A stretch of 64,000 nucleotides of DNA from Candidatus Opimibacter skivensis (GTDB lineage Bacteria > Bacteroidota > Bacteroidia > Chitinophagales > Saprospiraceae), in the NCBI GenBank assembly GCA_016722045.1, contig JADKGY010000006.1:1-64000 (forward strand), given 5' to 3'. How positions within the stretch are numbered: the first letter of the stretch is position 1; the number at the start of each line of letters is the position of its first letter. The notes beneath the pieces were generated by a model. The model was given only the letters and a program-made list of their open reading frames with translations, was not told the DNA's origin and made no database searches. The position numbers and the translations under genes were made by a program. Below are positions 53,550-62,066 of the stretch, in pieces.

Positions 53550-54488
53550 GTGGAAGTAAAACTATTTAGTGGCCAATTCTCAAAATACCTGGCGGAAAAA
53601 ATTTCTGACTTTTATGGTTCTCCGCTGGGAAAATGGAATCTTTCCCGTTTCAGTGACGGGGAAATGCATCCCGTCATAGAGGAATCTGTACGTGGATCCT
53701 ACGTCTTTTTCATTCAGTCGACGGCATCACCGGCAGATAACCTGCTCGAACTTCTCCTGCTGATCGACACAGCCCGAAGAGCATCAGCGGATTATATTAC
53801 GGCTGTCATCCCTTATTATGGTTATTCACGGCAGGACAGAAAAGATCAGCCACGTGTACCCATTTCCGCCAAACTGATAGCTAATCTCCTTCAAACGGCA
53901 GGAGCCAACAGGATCATGACGATGGAGCTTCATGCTGATCAGATTCAGGGATTTTTTGATATTCCGGTCGATCACCTTCAGAGTAATGCTATTTTCTTCC
54001 CCTATCTGGAAAATCAAATGAATCTCGATAAGGAAACCGTCATATTCGCTGCTCCAGATGTCGGGGGTGTAAAACGGGCCCGCGACTATGCTAATCATTT
54101 CCAGTGCGACCTGGTGATATGTGACAAATACAGGCGGCGTGCCAATGAAGTCAGCGGAATGACTGTCATAGGAGATGTTAAGGACCGGGATGTGATCCTC
54201 GTGGATGATATGGCTGATACGGCCGGAACATTATGCAAGGCAGCTGAGGCTCTGGTCCAGAAAGGAGCAAGAAGTGTACGGGCTATATGTACACATGCTG
54301 TTCTATCAGGAAAGGCTTATGAGAATATTGAAAACTCACATTTGACGGAGATCTTAGTCACTGACACTTTGCCCTTAAGACAGACCTCTCCTAAAATCAA
54401 GGTCCTCTCTTCAGCCAAGCTATTTGCCCATGCTATTCGAAACACTCATGAACATAGATCTATTTCAGCTTTGTTCGTAGGGCAGTAA
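53550..54488 (+). CDS. prs: Ribose-phosphate pyrophosphokinase (PRPP synthetase)
   Basis: The enzyme (EC 2.7.6.1) makes PRPP from ribose 5-phosphate and ATP, for nucleotide, histidine and tryptophan synthesis. Signatures are VKLFSGQFS at the N-terminus, FSDGEMHPVIEESVRG, YYGYSRQDRKDQPRVPIS, MELHADQIQGFFDIPVDHL, and the PRPP-binding loop VILVDDMADTAGT. No ATG is available: the frame can start at TTG 53523 or GTG 53550. I prefer GTG because it puts VKLFSG at the usual distance, and because the TTG lies inside an AATTTGCCC stretch that looks like a promoter -7 element. From GTG the length is 312 residues, the family norm. prs followed by rplY, as here, is a common bacterial gene order. Confidence 0.9.
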   Translation: MEVKLFSGQFSKYLAEKISDFYGSPLGKWNLSRFSDGEMHPVIEESVRGSYVFFIQSTASPADNLLELLLLIDTARRASADYITAVIPYYGYSRQDRKDQPRVPISAKLIANLLQTAGANRIMTMELHADQIQGFFDIPVDHLQSNAIFFPYLENQMNLDKETVIFAAPDVGGVKRARDYANHFQCDLVICDKYRRRANEVSGMTVIGDVKDRDVILVDDMADTAGTLCKAAEALVQKGARSVRAICTHAVLSGKAYENIENSHLTEILVTDTLPLRQTSPKIKVLSSAKLFAHAIRNTHEHRSISALFVGQ

Positions 54489-54619
54489 GAGATCAAATCC
54501 ACATCTTAATCCAATTTTTCTGGTCAGAAAAGTGGTTTAAATCTGCACTGCATTTGGAATGTGAATAACTATCTGTAGCCATTGATAATCAGCACGTTAA
54601 AACAGTGTGGCACCCTTAG

Positions 54620-54645
54620 GTGTGGCACACCTAGGTGTGCCACAC
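54620..54645. repeat. Perfect 26-bp palindrome between prs and rplY
   Basis: GTGTGGCACACCT and its exact complement meet at 54632/54633 without a spacer. A further partial copy (AGTGTGGCACCCTTAGG) precedes it. There is no T-run, so it is more likely a dispersed repeat or protein-binding site than a simple terminator. Confidence 0.65.
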
Positions 54646-54767
54646 TGACATTGACTTTCCTTAAACATCTTTTTATAGGTGGTTTATAGTCAGGCTTTAA
54701 GGATCCATTCCCTTTTCCTTTCCCCGATTATATTTAAAAAACTTACCCAATTTTTGACTGAAAACCA

Positions 54768-54775
54768 TACCTTTG
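54768..54775 (+). promoter_or_regulatory. Probable -7 box of the rplY promoter (TACCTTTG)
   Basis: Matches the Bacteroidota consensus TAnnTTTG and ends 39 bases before the ATG of rplY. A TTTTTG lies only 11 bases upstream, closer than the usual -33 spacing, so the -33 element is not convincing. Confidence 0.4.
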
Positions 54776-54814
54776 CGTGCTCTAAAAATAAACCGGGTAA
54801 TAAATTCGACGGAA

Positions 54815-55510
54815 ATGGAAACAATGACACTCCAGGCCAAACCAAGAAAAGCTCTTGGAAAAGTGGCTACAAAAGCTGTAAGAAAGGAAAATCTCATCCC
54901 ATGCGTACTTTACGGAGGCGATGAAATCCAGCATTTCACATTAGCTCCTCTGGATCTGAGAACTCTGGTTTATTCTCCCGAATTCAAAACTGTGGAAATC
55001 AATCTTGACGGACAGGTGCACAAATGTATCCTCAAACATGTCCAGTATCATCCGGTAGATGAGCGAATCCTTCATATCGACTTCCTCAGACTGATTGAAG
55101 AGCATCCGATTAAGATTGAAGTTCCTGTCAGTTTTCAGGGCGTAGCTATTGGTCTGAAATCAGGTGGCAAGCTCATCAAGAAAATGAGAAGCGTGAAAAT
55201 CAAAACAACTCCTGAATTCCTGATCGACAAAATCGTTCTCGATACTACGGCCATGGAGTTAGGACAATCTGCGCGTATCAAAGACCTGATCATCGGAGAA
55301 GGAATTGAGATCCTCAACAATGAAGATATTCCGGTAGCTTCTATCGATATTCCAAGAGCCCTTCGTACTGCTGATGATGCTACGGCTGCAACACCAGTGG
55401 CTGCTGCTGCAACGCCTGCCGCTGCCGCTCCAGCTGCGAAAGCCACTGCAGGAGATAAAAAAGCTCCCGCCGCGAAAGCTGCTGCTCCGGCTGCGAAACC
55501 AAAAAAATAA
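54815..55510 (+). CDS. rplY: 50S ribosomal protein L25 (CTC/TL5 form)
   Basis: Binds 5S rRNA in the large ribosomal subunit. The N-terminal L25 domain is visible in QAKPRKALGKVATKAVRKEN and LIPCVLYGG, and the C-terminal TL5-type beta domain follows (HIDFLRLIEEHPIKIEVPV, GGKLIKKMRSVKI). The tail of about 45 residues is low-complexity Ala/Pro/Lys, frequent in Bacteroidota L25. From the ATG at 54815 the protein has 231 residues. The frame is open further upstream to a TTG at 54773, but that codon lies in the TACCTTTG -7 box. The METMTLQAK start agrees with the family. A clear terminator follows. Confidence 0.9.
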   Translation: METMTLQAKPRKALGKVATKAVRKENLIPCVLYGGDEIQHFTLAPLDLRTLVYSPEFKTVEINLDGQVHKCILKHVQYHPVDERILHIDFLRLIEEHPIKIEVPVSFQGVAIGLKSGGKLIKKMRSVKIKTTPEFLIDKIVLDTTAMELGQSARIKDLIIGEGIEILNNEDIPVASIDIPRALRTADDATAATPVAAAATPAAAAPAAKATAGDKKAPAAKAAAPAAKPKK

Positions 55511-55544
55511 CGTTAACACGTTAGTAATAAAAACATTCAATGAT

Positions 55545-55571
55545 AAAAAGCATCCTTCGGGATGCTTTTTT
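55545..55571 (+). terminator. Rho-independent terminator of rplY
   Basis: Stem GCATCC/GGATGC with a TTCG tetraloop, preceded by A5 and followed by a T7 run. It ends 11 bases before the next ATG. Confidence 0.85.
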
Positions 55572-55582
55572 AATTTTGATCA

Positions 55583-56356
55583 ATGTCCTCCTCCTTTTTA
55601 CGCATAGGCCTCGCGCAATTCAACATCCGATGGGAAGATCCTTCAGCTAATTTTAAGCATCTTGAAAGCCTGATGCAGTTTGATGAAGGACTGGATTTCC
55701 TTTTATTGCCTGAAATGTGGTCTACCGGATTTACCATGAGCCCGGAGACTTCAGCTGAGCCTTCACCTGGCCCTGCATTAAACTGGATGATTGAAAATGC
55801 ACGCCGACACAATTTTGTCATTGGCGGGAGTGTGGCTGTTGAAGATAATGGCCAATTCTTTAACCGCTGGTATGGTGTCTACCCTGATGGTAAAGTTGTC
55901 TCTTATGACAAGAAACATCTCTTCTCCTTTGGTAAGGAAGACCTGCATTATACGCCAGGCCAGACACGTCCGTTGATTGAAATCTCAGGCTGGAAAATCA
56001 TGCCTATAGTGTGTTACGACCTCCGTTTTCCGGTCTGGTGCAGGAACACTTCAGGTTATGACGTTTTGGTTGTGGTTGCCAATTGGCCTACCCCACGGAT
56101 TCATCATTGGGATGCATTACTCAGGGCCAGGGCTATAGAAAATCAATCCTATGTCGCCGCCGTCAATCGAATAGGATCTGATGGCAATGGCCTTCAGTAT
56201 CCTGGCCACAGCAGCATACATGATATGAATGGAAGTACGTTAATGGACTTGAAAGATCAGGAAGGAATAGGTGTGTACACCCTCGATCAACTGGCATTGA
56301 CACAATACAGGGATCATTTCAGGTTCTTACAGGACCAGGATAAATTCACCGTTTAG
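55583..56356 (+). CDS. Nitrilase-superfamily amidase, omega-amidase (YafV)-like
   Basis: The 257-residue cytosolic hydrolase carries the nitrilase triad: Glu44 in LLLPEMWSTGF, Lys111 in DKKHLFSFG, and Cys144 in MPIVCYDLRFPVWCRN. The DLRFPVW and HWDALLRARAIENQ blocks are those of YafV/omega-amidase, which hydrolyses the omega-amides of 2-oxoglutaramate and 2-oxosuccinamate, products of glutamine transamination in methionine salvage. Length is normal. The ATG at 55583 follows the rplY terminator, so the gene needs its own promoter, perhaps overlapping that terminator region. Other C-N hydrolase substrates remain possible. Confidence 0.87.
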   Translation: MSSSFLRIGLAQFNIRWEDPSANFKHLESLMQFDEGLDFLLLPEMWSTGFTMSPETSAEPSPGPALNWMIENARRHNFVIGGSVAVEDNGQFFNRWYGVYPDGKVVSYDKKHLFSFGKEDLHYTPGQTRPLIEISGWKIMPIVCYDLRFPVWCRNTSGYDVLVVVANWPTPRIHHWDALLRARAIENQSYVAAVNRIGSDGNGLQYPGHSSIHDMNGSTLMDLKDQEGIGVYTLDQLALTQYRDHFRFLQDQDKFTV

Positions 56357-56401
56357 GTTGGTATGATTGTTGTATTATTATTTTTCTTAATGTATTAATT
56401 A

Positions 56402-56439
56402 ATGAATATCATAAGGTTTATATCGTTTTTAGGTTTTTC
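56402..56439 (+). other. Probable detached signal peptide of the NlpC/P60 lipoprotein
   Basis: From the ATG at 56402 the frame reads MNIIRFISFLGFS and then meets a TGA. With one more T in the T5 run at 56434-56438 it would read MNIIRFISFLGFFMTLVGC, a complete lipoprotein signal peptide with a LVGC lipobox fused to the following gene. This is a one-base homopolymer discrepancy. Confidence 0.65.
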
Positions 56440-56967
56440 ATGACGCTTGTGGGCTGCTCATCCGTGCGGCTGGCTGTGTATGATTACCAGAAGCGGCATG
56501 AATATGCTTTAGAAAATAAGGCAGCAATTGCCAATTCGCCTAATGTCAAAGCGAAAACTGCAAAAGCCTCTTTCACTCAGGAAGCTGACAAGTATATAGG
56601 TACCCCGTATAAGTATGGAAGTTGTGATGTGAAGAAAGGATTTGATTGCTCAGGCTTCGTCTATACCGTAGCAAAAGCGCAGGATCTGGATCTGCCAAGA
56701 TCTTCAGGTTTGATGGCTGCATCCGGCAAACATATTCCCTGGAAAAAAGCTGAACAGGGTGATCTGGTTTTCTTCGGTGAAAAAAATAAAATCCACCAGA
56801 TAGGCCATGTCGGTATCATTGAAAAAAACAAAGGCAATCAATTATGGGTCATCCACTCCACAAGTAATCGCGGTGTCATAAAAGAAAATGTACTTGAAAG
56901 CCCCTATTGGAAGAAAAGAATCTTATTTGCCATGGAAGTCATCAAGCCTGCAAAAGTAAAGAGCTGA
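56440..56967 (+). CDS. NlpC/P60 (C40) family cell-wall peptidase, probable lipoprotein
   Basis: From the ATG at 56440 the protein has 175 residues and opens MTLVGCSS, which has a lipobox but too little hydrophobic sequence before it. The missing part seems to lie in another frame just upstream (56402-56439). The NlpC/P60 domain spans about 45-170: YIGTPYKYGSCDVKKGFDC with nucleophile Cys70, IGHVGI with His123, and VIHSTS with His139 complete the triad. Such enzymes cut the stem peptides of peptidoglycan. As a lipoprotein it would act in the periplasm, attached to a membrane. Length fits the Spr/YafL-type single-domain group. Confidence 0.87.
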   Translation: MTLVGCSSVRLAVYDYQKRHEYALENKAAIANSPNVKAKTAKASFTQEADKYIGTPYKYGSCDVKKGFDCSGFVYTVAKAQDLDLPRSSGLMAASGKHIPWKKAEQGDLVFFGEKNKIHQIGHVGIIEKNKGNQLWVIHSTSNRGVIKENVLESPYWKKRILFAMEVIKPAKVKS

Positions 56968-56975
56968 CCCTTTTC

Positions 56976-57011
56976 GATTTTAGATTTTAGATTTTAGATT
57001 TTAGATTTTAG
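56976..57011. repeat. Heptamer tandem repeat (ATTTTAG)5
   Basis: Five successive copies of ATTTTAG just downstream of the NlpC/P60 gene, in non-coding DNA. Confidence 0.85.
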
Positions 57012-57073
57012 AAAAGAATCGTTCAATATCAATTTCATCGTATTTTATTAGATTCCCCTGCTCCCTGCTCCTG

Positions 57074-57457
57074 CTACTTAATTTCAAACCACACTTTTTC
57101 ATCGGGAGTACCTGCATGATAATCAACTAAAATTTCTGTACCGGCCGGAATCAACTCCAGTGCTTTAAAAACAATATACTGGTTTGGGTAATCGGCCAAA
57201 AATTCAGCGTTAGGTTTTGCTGCATGATTGTATAAAGATCCATACCCCAATGCGATGGCGATACTTTCTTTTTTCCATTCAAAATAATATTCATACAGGA
57301 CATGACTGCGGACAATCTCTTTCGCTTGTTCGCCGGGAATAATGATTATCGGACAAATCTCAATGACACTTTCTTTCTGAATTTCTTCAATACAAAACAT
57401 GCCATACCTGTGTTTTCCACTGGGCGCAAAATATAATCCGGGATGTTGTTGTAGCAT
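57074..57457 (-). CDS. SET-domain protein
   Basis: The compact 127-residue protein consists of a SET fold only. The N-terminal SGKHRYGMFCIEEIQKESV resembles the GxG/GRGVFA strand of SET enzymes; YGSLYNHAAKPNAEF corresponds to the NHSxxPN catalytic/AdoMet motif; GTEILVDYH corresponds to the GEEL-xxDY motif. SET domains are protein lysine methyltransferases. Small bacterial members are common, but their targets are mostly unknown. The NHS serine is replaced by Ala here. The ATG at 57457 gives the usual start. The neighbours (an NlpC lipoprotein converging from one side, a permease operon upstream) do not suggest a substrate. Confidence 0.83.
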   Translation of the reverse strand: MLQQHPGLYFAPSGKHRYGMFCIEEIQKESVIEICPIIIIPGEQAKEIVRSHVLYEYYFEWKKESIAIALGYGSLYNHAAKPNAEFLADYPNQYIVFKALELIPAGTEILVDYHAGTPDEKVWFEIK

Positions 57458-57607
57458 AGTTCAGAAAGCAATAGGCAATTAGCAAAATAGGCAATACGCA
57501 ATAAATAAATTAACAATTGTTATTAAGAAAAATCAAATCTTACTAAATCATAACCTTTCTTAATAAATCCGTGTCCTCATTTTTTTTAACTATTGAATTT
57601 CACGTGT

Positions 57608-58495
57608 TCATTTCCTTCGCAATGTATAAACTGCTCCTATAATAAATCCAAACCCTGCAAATTGATACCATGTGATCACCTCTCCATCAAGGCTTCCCCA
57701 TACAAGCGCCATACAAGGTATAGCGTAGGCGATAGCCGAACCAAAGATGGCACTAGTCCGCTGTATTAAATGGTAAAAAAGAATATTTGCAAGAACAGTA
57801 CATACCAGTGCTAATGTGATCAGGGCAGGCATTGATGTTTTCCACGTATCTGCATTTGCAATTGTGGTCCCTGCGCCAGTAAGCCAAAGAATGACAATTG
57901 AAATACAACCCAATGAAAAGAAACCCACTGTAGTCAATGCAATAGGATGTATATCCTGGCAATATCGTTTCACAAGATTTGCACTTAACCCGTAACAAAC
58001 TGTACCGAATACAACAAAGAATACATAAGAACTTATACGCCAATCCTGCTCACCCAATACAAGCGTGGTGATACCAATACATCCTAAAATCAAACCCACA
58101 ATATGGTGACTCCTCAATTTTGTTCCAAAGAAAAATACACCCCATATCAATGCAAAAACCGGCGTCAGACTATTGAGCACACCGGTGACTGCACTACCAA
58201 GTCTTGTCTCTGCAAGTGCAAATAAAAAAGCAGGGACACCATTCCCTGTAAGGACCACCAGGGTCACCAATAGAACTTTACCCTTTGGAAACGGAATACG
58301 CGAAATCAGAAAAATCGGTATAAACGCGATAGCGCTCAACGCAATCCTCATCGCCCCCACCTGGATCGGCGTAAAATGAATAAGCCCTTTCTTGATCAGG
58401 ATGAACGAACCACCCCAAACGAAGGCAAGGAAAACGAAAGCTGACCAGTTTTGCCATTCATGTTTACCCGGTGAAGCTGCAGGAACTTCACTCAT
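57608..58495 (-). CDS. EamA/DMT superfamily permease
   Basis: The 295-residue membrane protein has ten hydrophobic segments in two EamA halves: FVFLAFVWGGSFILIKKGL opens the first, RIALSAIAFIPIFLISRIPF follows, and LALVCTVLANILFYHLIQRT with a final GFGFIIGAVYTLRRK closes the second. This is the RhaT/YdcZ-like drug/metabolite transporter layout, with an unknown metabolite substrate, often an amino acid or related compound. The ATG at 58495 overlaps by 4 bases the stop of the upstream M19 dipeptidase gene, so the two are probably translationally coupled. That could mean export or uptake of dipeptide breakdown products. Confidence 0.87.
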   Translation of the reverse strand: MSEVPAASPGKHEWQNWSAFVFLAFVWGGSFILIKKGLIHFTPIQVGAMRIALSAIAFIPIFLISRIPFPKGKVLLVTLVVLTGNGVPAFLFALAETRLGSAVTGVLNSLTPVFALIWGVFFFGTKLRSHHIVGLILGCIGITTLVLGEQDWRISSYVFFVVFGTVCYGLSANLVKRYCQDIHPIALTTVGFFSLGCISIVILWLTGAGTTIANADTWKTSMPALITLALVCTVLANILFYHLIQRTSAIFGSAIAYAIPCMALVWGSLDGEVITWYQFAGFGFIIGAVYTLRRK

Positions 58496-59745
58496 TTAGA
58501 TCCGGCTATTTGAATAACTTTTTTCCACACACGCCAGACATTTTTATAACAGATCTTTTCGATGTCATCATCTGTGTACCCTCTTTTCAGCAGCTCTTCA
58601 ATAAGATTTGGATACATGCTCACATCCTTTAATCCGGTAGGTAAGCTGTCACCTACACCATCAAAATCAGAACCTATACCTACATGGTCGATTCCTGCTA
58701 AACTTTTTACATGATCTATATGATCTGCGACGCGCTGGACAGTTGAATAAAGAGCCGGATGATTTTTTCTGAAATCATCAACGATTGCTTTCGCAGCTGC
58801 ATCGTCTTCTTTCAGATTTGCTGCTTTAAGAATACGTCCCAATTCTTCACGATCCGCTTTATTTTTTTTATTTATATCTGCATCAAGAAATGCGGAACCG
58901 AAATTAATCTGGATGACTCCACCTTTATCACCCAGCAGCTTAATCATTTCATCACTCATATTTCGCTCGAATCCAGGTGTGAAATACCTGCATGATGAAT
59001 GCGATGCAATGACTGGTGCAGAAGAAATATCCATCACTTTAAAAAAAGCCTGATCTGATATATGCGATACATCCACCATGATCCCCACTTTATTCATTTC
59101 CCTGACGAGTTCAATTCCATATGGGCTCAATCCACCCCATGTATGTGTGGTGTCATACGAACTGTCGGAGATGTGATTATCCTTTCCATGCGTGAGTGTT
59201 ACATAGCGTATACCCCTGTCAAAAAAATATTTTACGTCTTCAAGTTTAGCTATTGGCGCCCCATTTTCCATCCCCATAGGTAGTGATATCAGCCCCTTGA
59301 CAAAATTGCCTTCAATCATCTCCGGCGAATCTCCTTTTCCGAATTTATCAGGATGTGAGGTGATCATCCAATTGACCAGGTCGATCAGGGAATCGGCCTT
59401 TATTTTTGCAGCAGGCAAATCCGATTGATAATCTGATGGGATATAAATGGACATAAATGGCGCTGTCATACCCCCTTTTTTTGCCCTGACAAAATCAAAA
59501 TCGCCTTCTTTTGACATGACCAGCAGGCTTGCATTTTCATTATTCATCATTATATGCTTTGAACTCAGACGCCAGGGCAGATCGATGTGGCCATCCGTGA
59601 TGATCATTTTGTAGGCTAATTCCAGAGTTTTCTGATGGTAATCAATACCAGGTGGAGCCATAGGTTGTTTAACTGTTGAGCAAGCGAAGGTAGAAAATAG
59701 CAATAAGCAAAGGACGTAAGGCAGAATGCCACAATTATATTTCAT
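58492..59745 (-). CDS. Membrane dipeptidase (peptidase M19), lipoprotein
   Basis: The 417-residue zinc dipeptidase of the renal-dipeptidase family carries a lipoprotein signal peptide (VLCLLLFSTFAC, lipidated Cys22). Metal ligands are visible: DGHIDLPW (His53, Asp55), a bridging Glu expected in the LVREMNKVGIM region, SHISD, and ASHSSCRYFTPGFERNMSDE (His and Arg). The C-terminal IGSDFDGVGD (Asp) and YKNVWRVW blocks are also typical. It cleaves dipeptides, including those with C-terminal D-residues in some members, in the periplasm or at the membrane. The ATG at 59745 is the only plausible start. Its stop overlaps the EamA permease gene. Confidence 0.9.
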   Translation of the reverse strand: MKYNCGILPYVLCLLLFSTFACSTVKQPMAPPGIDYHQKTLELAYKMIITDGHIDLPWRLSSKHIMMNNENASLLVMSKEGDFDFVRAKKGGMTAPFMSIYIPSDYQSDLPAAKIKADSLIDLVNWMITSHPDKFGKGDSPEMIEGNFVKGLISLPMGMENGAPIAKLEDVKYFFDRGIRYVTLTHGKDNHISDSSYDTTHTWGGLSPYGIELVREMNKVGIMVDVSHISDQAFFKVMDISSAPVIASHSSCRYFTPGFERNMSDEMIKLLGDKGGVIQINFGSAFLDADINKKNKADREELGRILKAANLKEDDAAAKAIVDDFRKNHPALYSTVQRVADHIDHVKSLAGIDHVGIGSDFDGVGDSLPTGLKDVSMYPNLIEELLKRGYTDDDIEKICYKNVWRVWKKVIQIAGSK

Positions 59746-60069
59746 GGTGTGAAATTGCGATAAAAGAAATGAACAAAAGACAGAATTCTTTGAAAAAATG
59801 GAAATGATACGCGCAGAGTGGGTGGAGAGATAGAATCATCAAAAACGATAGCCGTTAACAAACGTTTACGAAGCGCTTATATATTGCTTAAAACTAAACA
59901 TACAAAGTCCCTGCTTTTTGAATTCCAAGAAAATAGAATTAATTAAATAATTATCGATGGAATGCCCGTGGTTATTGGCTGTTTAATATTAAGCCATCCA
60001 TCAGTAACCGCTAACATAGCACTTATATTTGCCTTAAATATAAATGTTGTATTCAGTTAAACTCATACC
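59746..60069. other. Intergenic region between ligD and the M19 dipeptidase gene
   Basis: No gene, clear terminator or strong palindrome was found in these 324 AT-rich bases. They should hold the promoter of the dipeptidase-permease operon on the minus strand. Confidence 0.5.
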
Positions 60070-62066
60070 TCACATCACTTCTAGTTTTTTAATCACCATC
60101 TTCATATCAATCCCCTTTCCTAATACACCTTTAAAAATATCCCCTCGTTCATTCAACATCGGCAAGACATTCTTGATCGTAAAATCTGTCATCTTCAACC
60201 CCTTCTTCAATTCATCCCAATGCAATGGCATCGACACCGGTGCACCCGGCTTGGGACGCACAGAATAAGGTGCAGCAACCGTAGCCTGAGGACGGTTTTG
60301 CAAAAAATCAAGATATATTTTCCCTTTCCGCTTTGGCACCAACCTTTCGATACTTGTGACAAGCGGCATCTCTTTTTGAACCATCGTCACGATCAGCCGC
60401 GCAAATTCTTTAGACTGATCATATGTATATTTTGCATTCAATGGAATATAGATATGAATGCCCGTTGAACCTGAGGTTTTGCAATAGCTATCAATCCCTG
60501 CAGATTCCAATATCTCATGAGCTACTTGCGCAACACGTATCACCGTATCAAAATTATTTTTGTCCGGATCAAGATCCATGATACACCACGTCGGATGATC
60601 AGGCTTTTGCATTGTACTGTTCCATGGATTAATTTCAATGCAACCCGTATTGACCATGTAAAGCAAACTGGCTTCCTCCTGTACAACTAAAAATTCTTTG
60701 TCGATGTCTTCCTCCGCGCTTCTGTATGGAAAAGTAGTAGCCCATTCCGGTGCTTTCCCTTTGACATCCTTCTGATAAAAATTTTTACCTGCATATCCAT
60801 CAGGATACCTGTTGAGTGACTCTGGCCTGTTTTTTAGATAGGGCAACATCAGAGAGGATACCTTGTAATAATAATTCATCAGATCACCTTTTGTAATTTT
60901 TTCTTTTGCCCAGAAAAGCTTATCAACATGTGTAAATTTCAATTCATGGCCGTTCACTTTTTTTACCTGTGTTGCTTCTGAAGGATTCAAAAGAGTCTTT
61001 TTGGAATTATCTGTCGAAGGCATGACTATCTCTTTTAAAATTTTTGATTTAATTGATTTTTTAACGGACACCGCTTTTTCTTCATGCACATCCTTTGCAT
61101 TTTTATCATTTCTCATTCCTTCAAACGAAGGATGACGCATGACACCATCGGAAGTCATTTCGGTATAACTGACTTCACATACAAGTTCAGGCTTTAACCA
61201 TGTAGCAGAAGCATTCGGAAGATCAGGACGGAAGCGCGAAGGTTTGTTGACATCTATCGTTCCTTTGAATGGATTAACTCTCCGGATCAGGGGCTTAAAT
61301 AATTTCATCATTTCCTTTTGAAGCTTATCTGAGAAGCCCGTTCCGATTTTTCCGGTATAAATTAAATCTCCATTTTTATTAATACCGACAAGAAGAGAAC
61401 TAAAAGTTTTAATGCTGCCTTCGTTTTGAGTGAATCCGCCGATCACGACCTCATGTCGCTTGTTCGATTTCATTTTCAACCATCCCTTTGTTCTGGCACC
61501 CGGATAGTAAAGACTGTCTTTTTTCTTAGCCATTATTCCTTCAAGCCCCATCTTCCTGACGGCCTTCAACAGATCAGAAGCTTTACTTTCAAATGCATCA
61601 CTCATCCTGATGATCGAATGACCGGATGGTATTAGTTGCATGAGGATATTACGTCGCTCTGTCAGTGGAACTTTCGTGAGATCATATCCATTCAGCCACA
61701 TCAGATCAAATACATAGTAAACCAAATCACCATCCGCTTCACTGCGCCAGTTTTGCAACGAACCAAAATCAGGTTTCCCCCGATCATCAAGAACGACAAT
61801 CTCTCCATCGACCACTGCCCGAATACCCCATTCCTCAATAGCTTTTTGAACAGGGTAGAATTTTTCACTGAATGATTTATTGTTTCTTGAAAGAAGATTA
61901 CTTTTTTCAGCATTCACTATTGCTAAAGCCCTGTATCCATCCCATTTAATTTCATAGACCCATCCTTCCTCATCGAAAGGTTCAGTCAGTGTGGCCAGCA
62001 TAGGTTGAAAATTTTTGGGGAGAGGTGCTTTACGCGCACCCTCAGATATGGACGTGAGCGTCAGGC
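60070..62066 (-). CDS. ligD: DNA ligase D, ligase and polymerase/primase domains (second part of split ligD)
   Basis: The LIG domain starts with MLATLTEPF and has the adenylation motif EIKWDGYR (Lys19 counted from the ATG at 62001). The OB-fold follows, and the C-terminal POL/primase domain (about 345-643) has the metal-binding MDLDPD (475-480) and SGSTGIHIYIPL. It joins and fills double-strand breaks with Ku. The ATG at 62001 gives 643 residues, but the 22 codons upstream (down to 62067) also read as family sequence: GARKAPLPKNFQP, the conserved lead of LigD ligase domains, with no ATG, GTG or TTG start. The part therefore seems to belong to one protein with the PE ORF upstream, in the -1 frame. 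Total length would be about 904 residues, normal for PE-LIG-POL LigD. Confidence 0.9.

Noticed and set aside
54773..54814. Upstream TTG start for ribosomal protein L25
   Set aside because: The TTG is part of a TACCTTTG promoter-like box, and the extra residues do not resemble L25.
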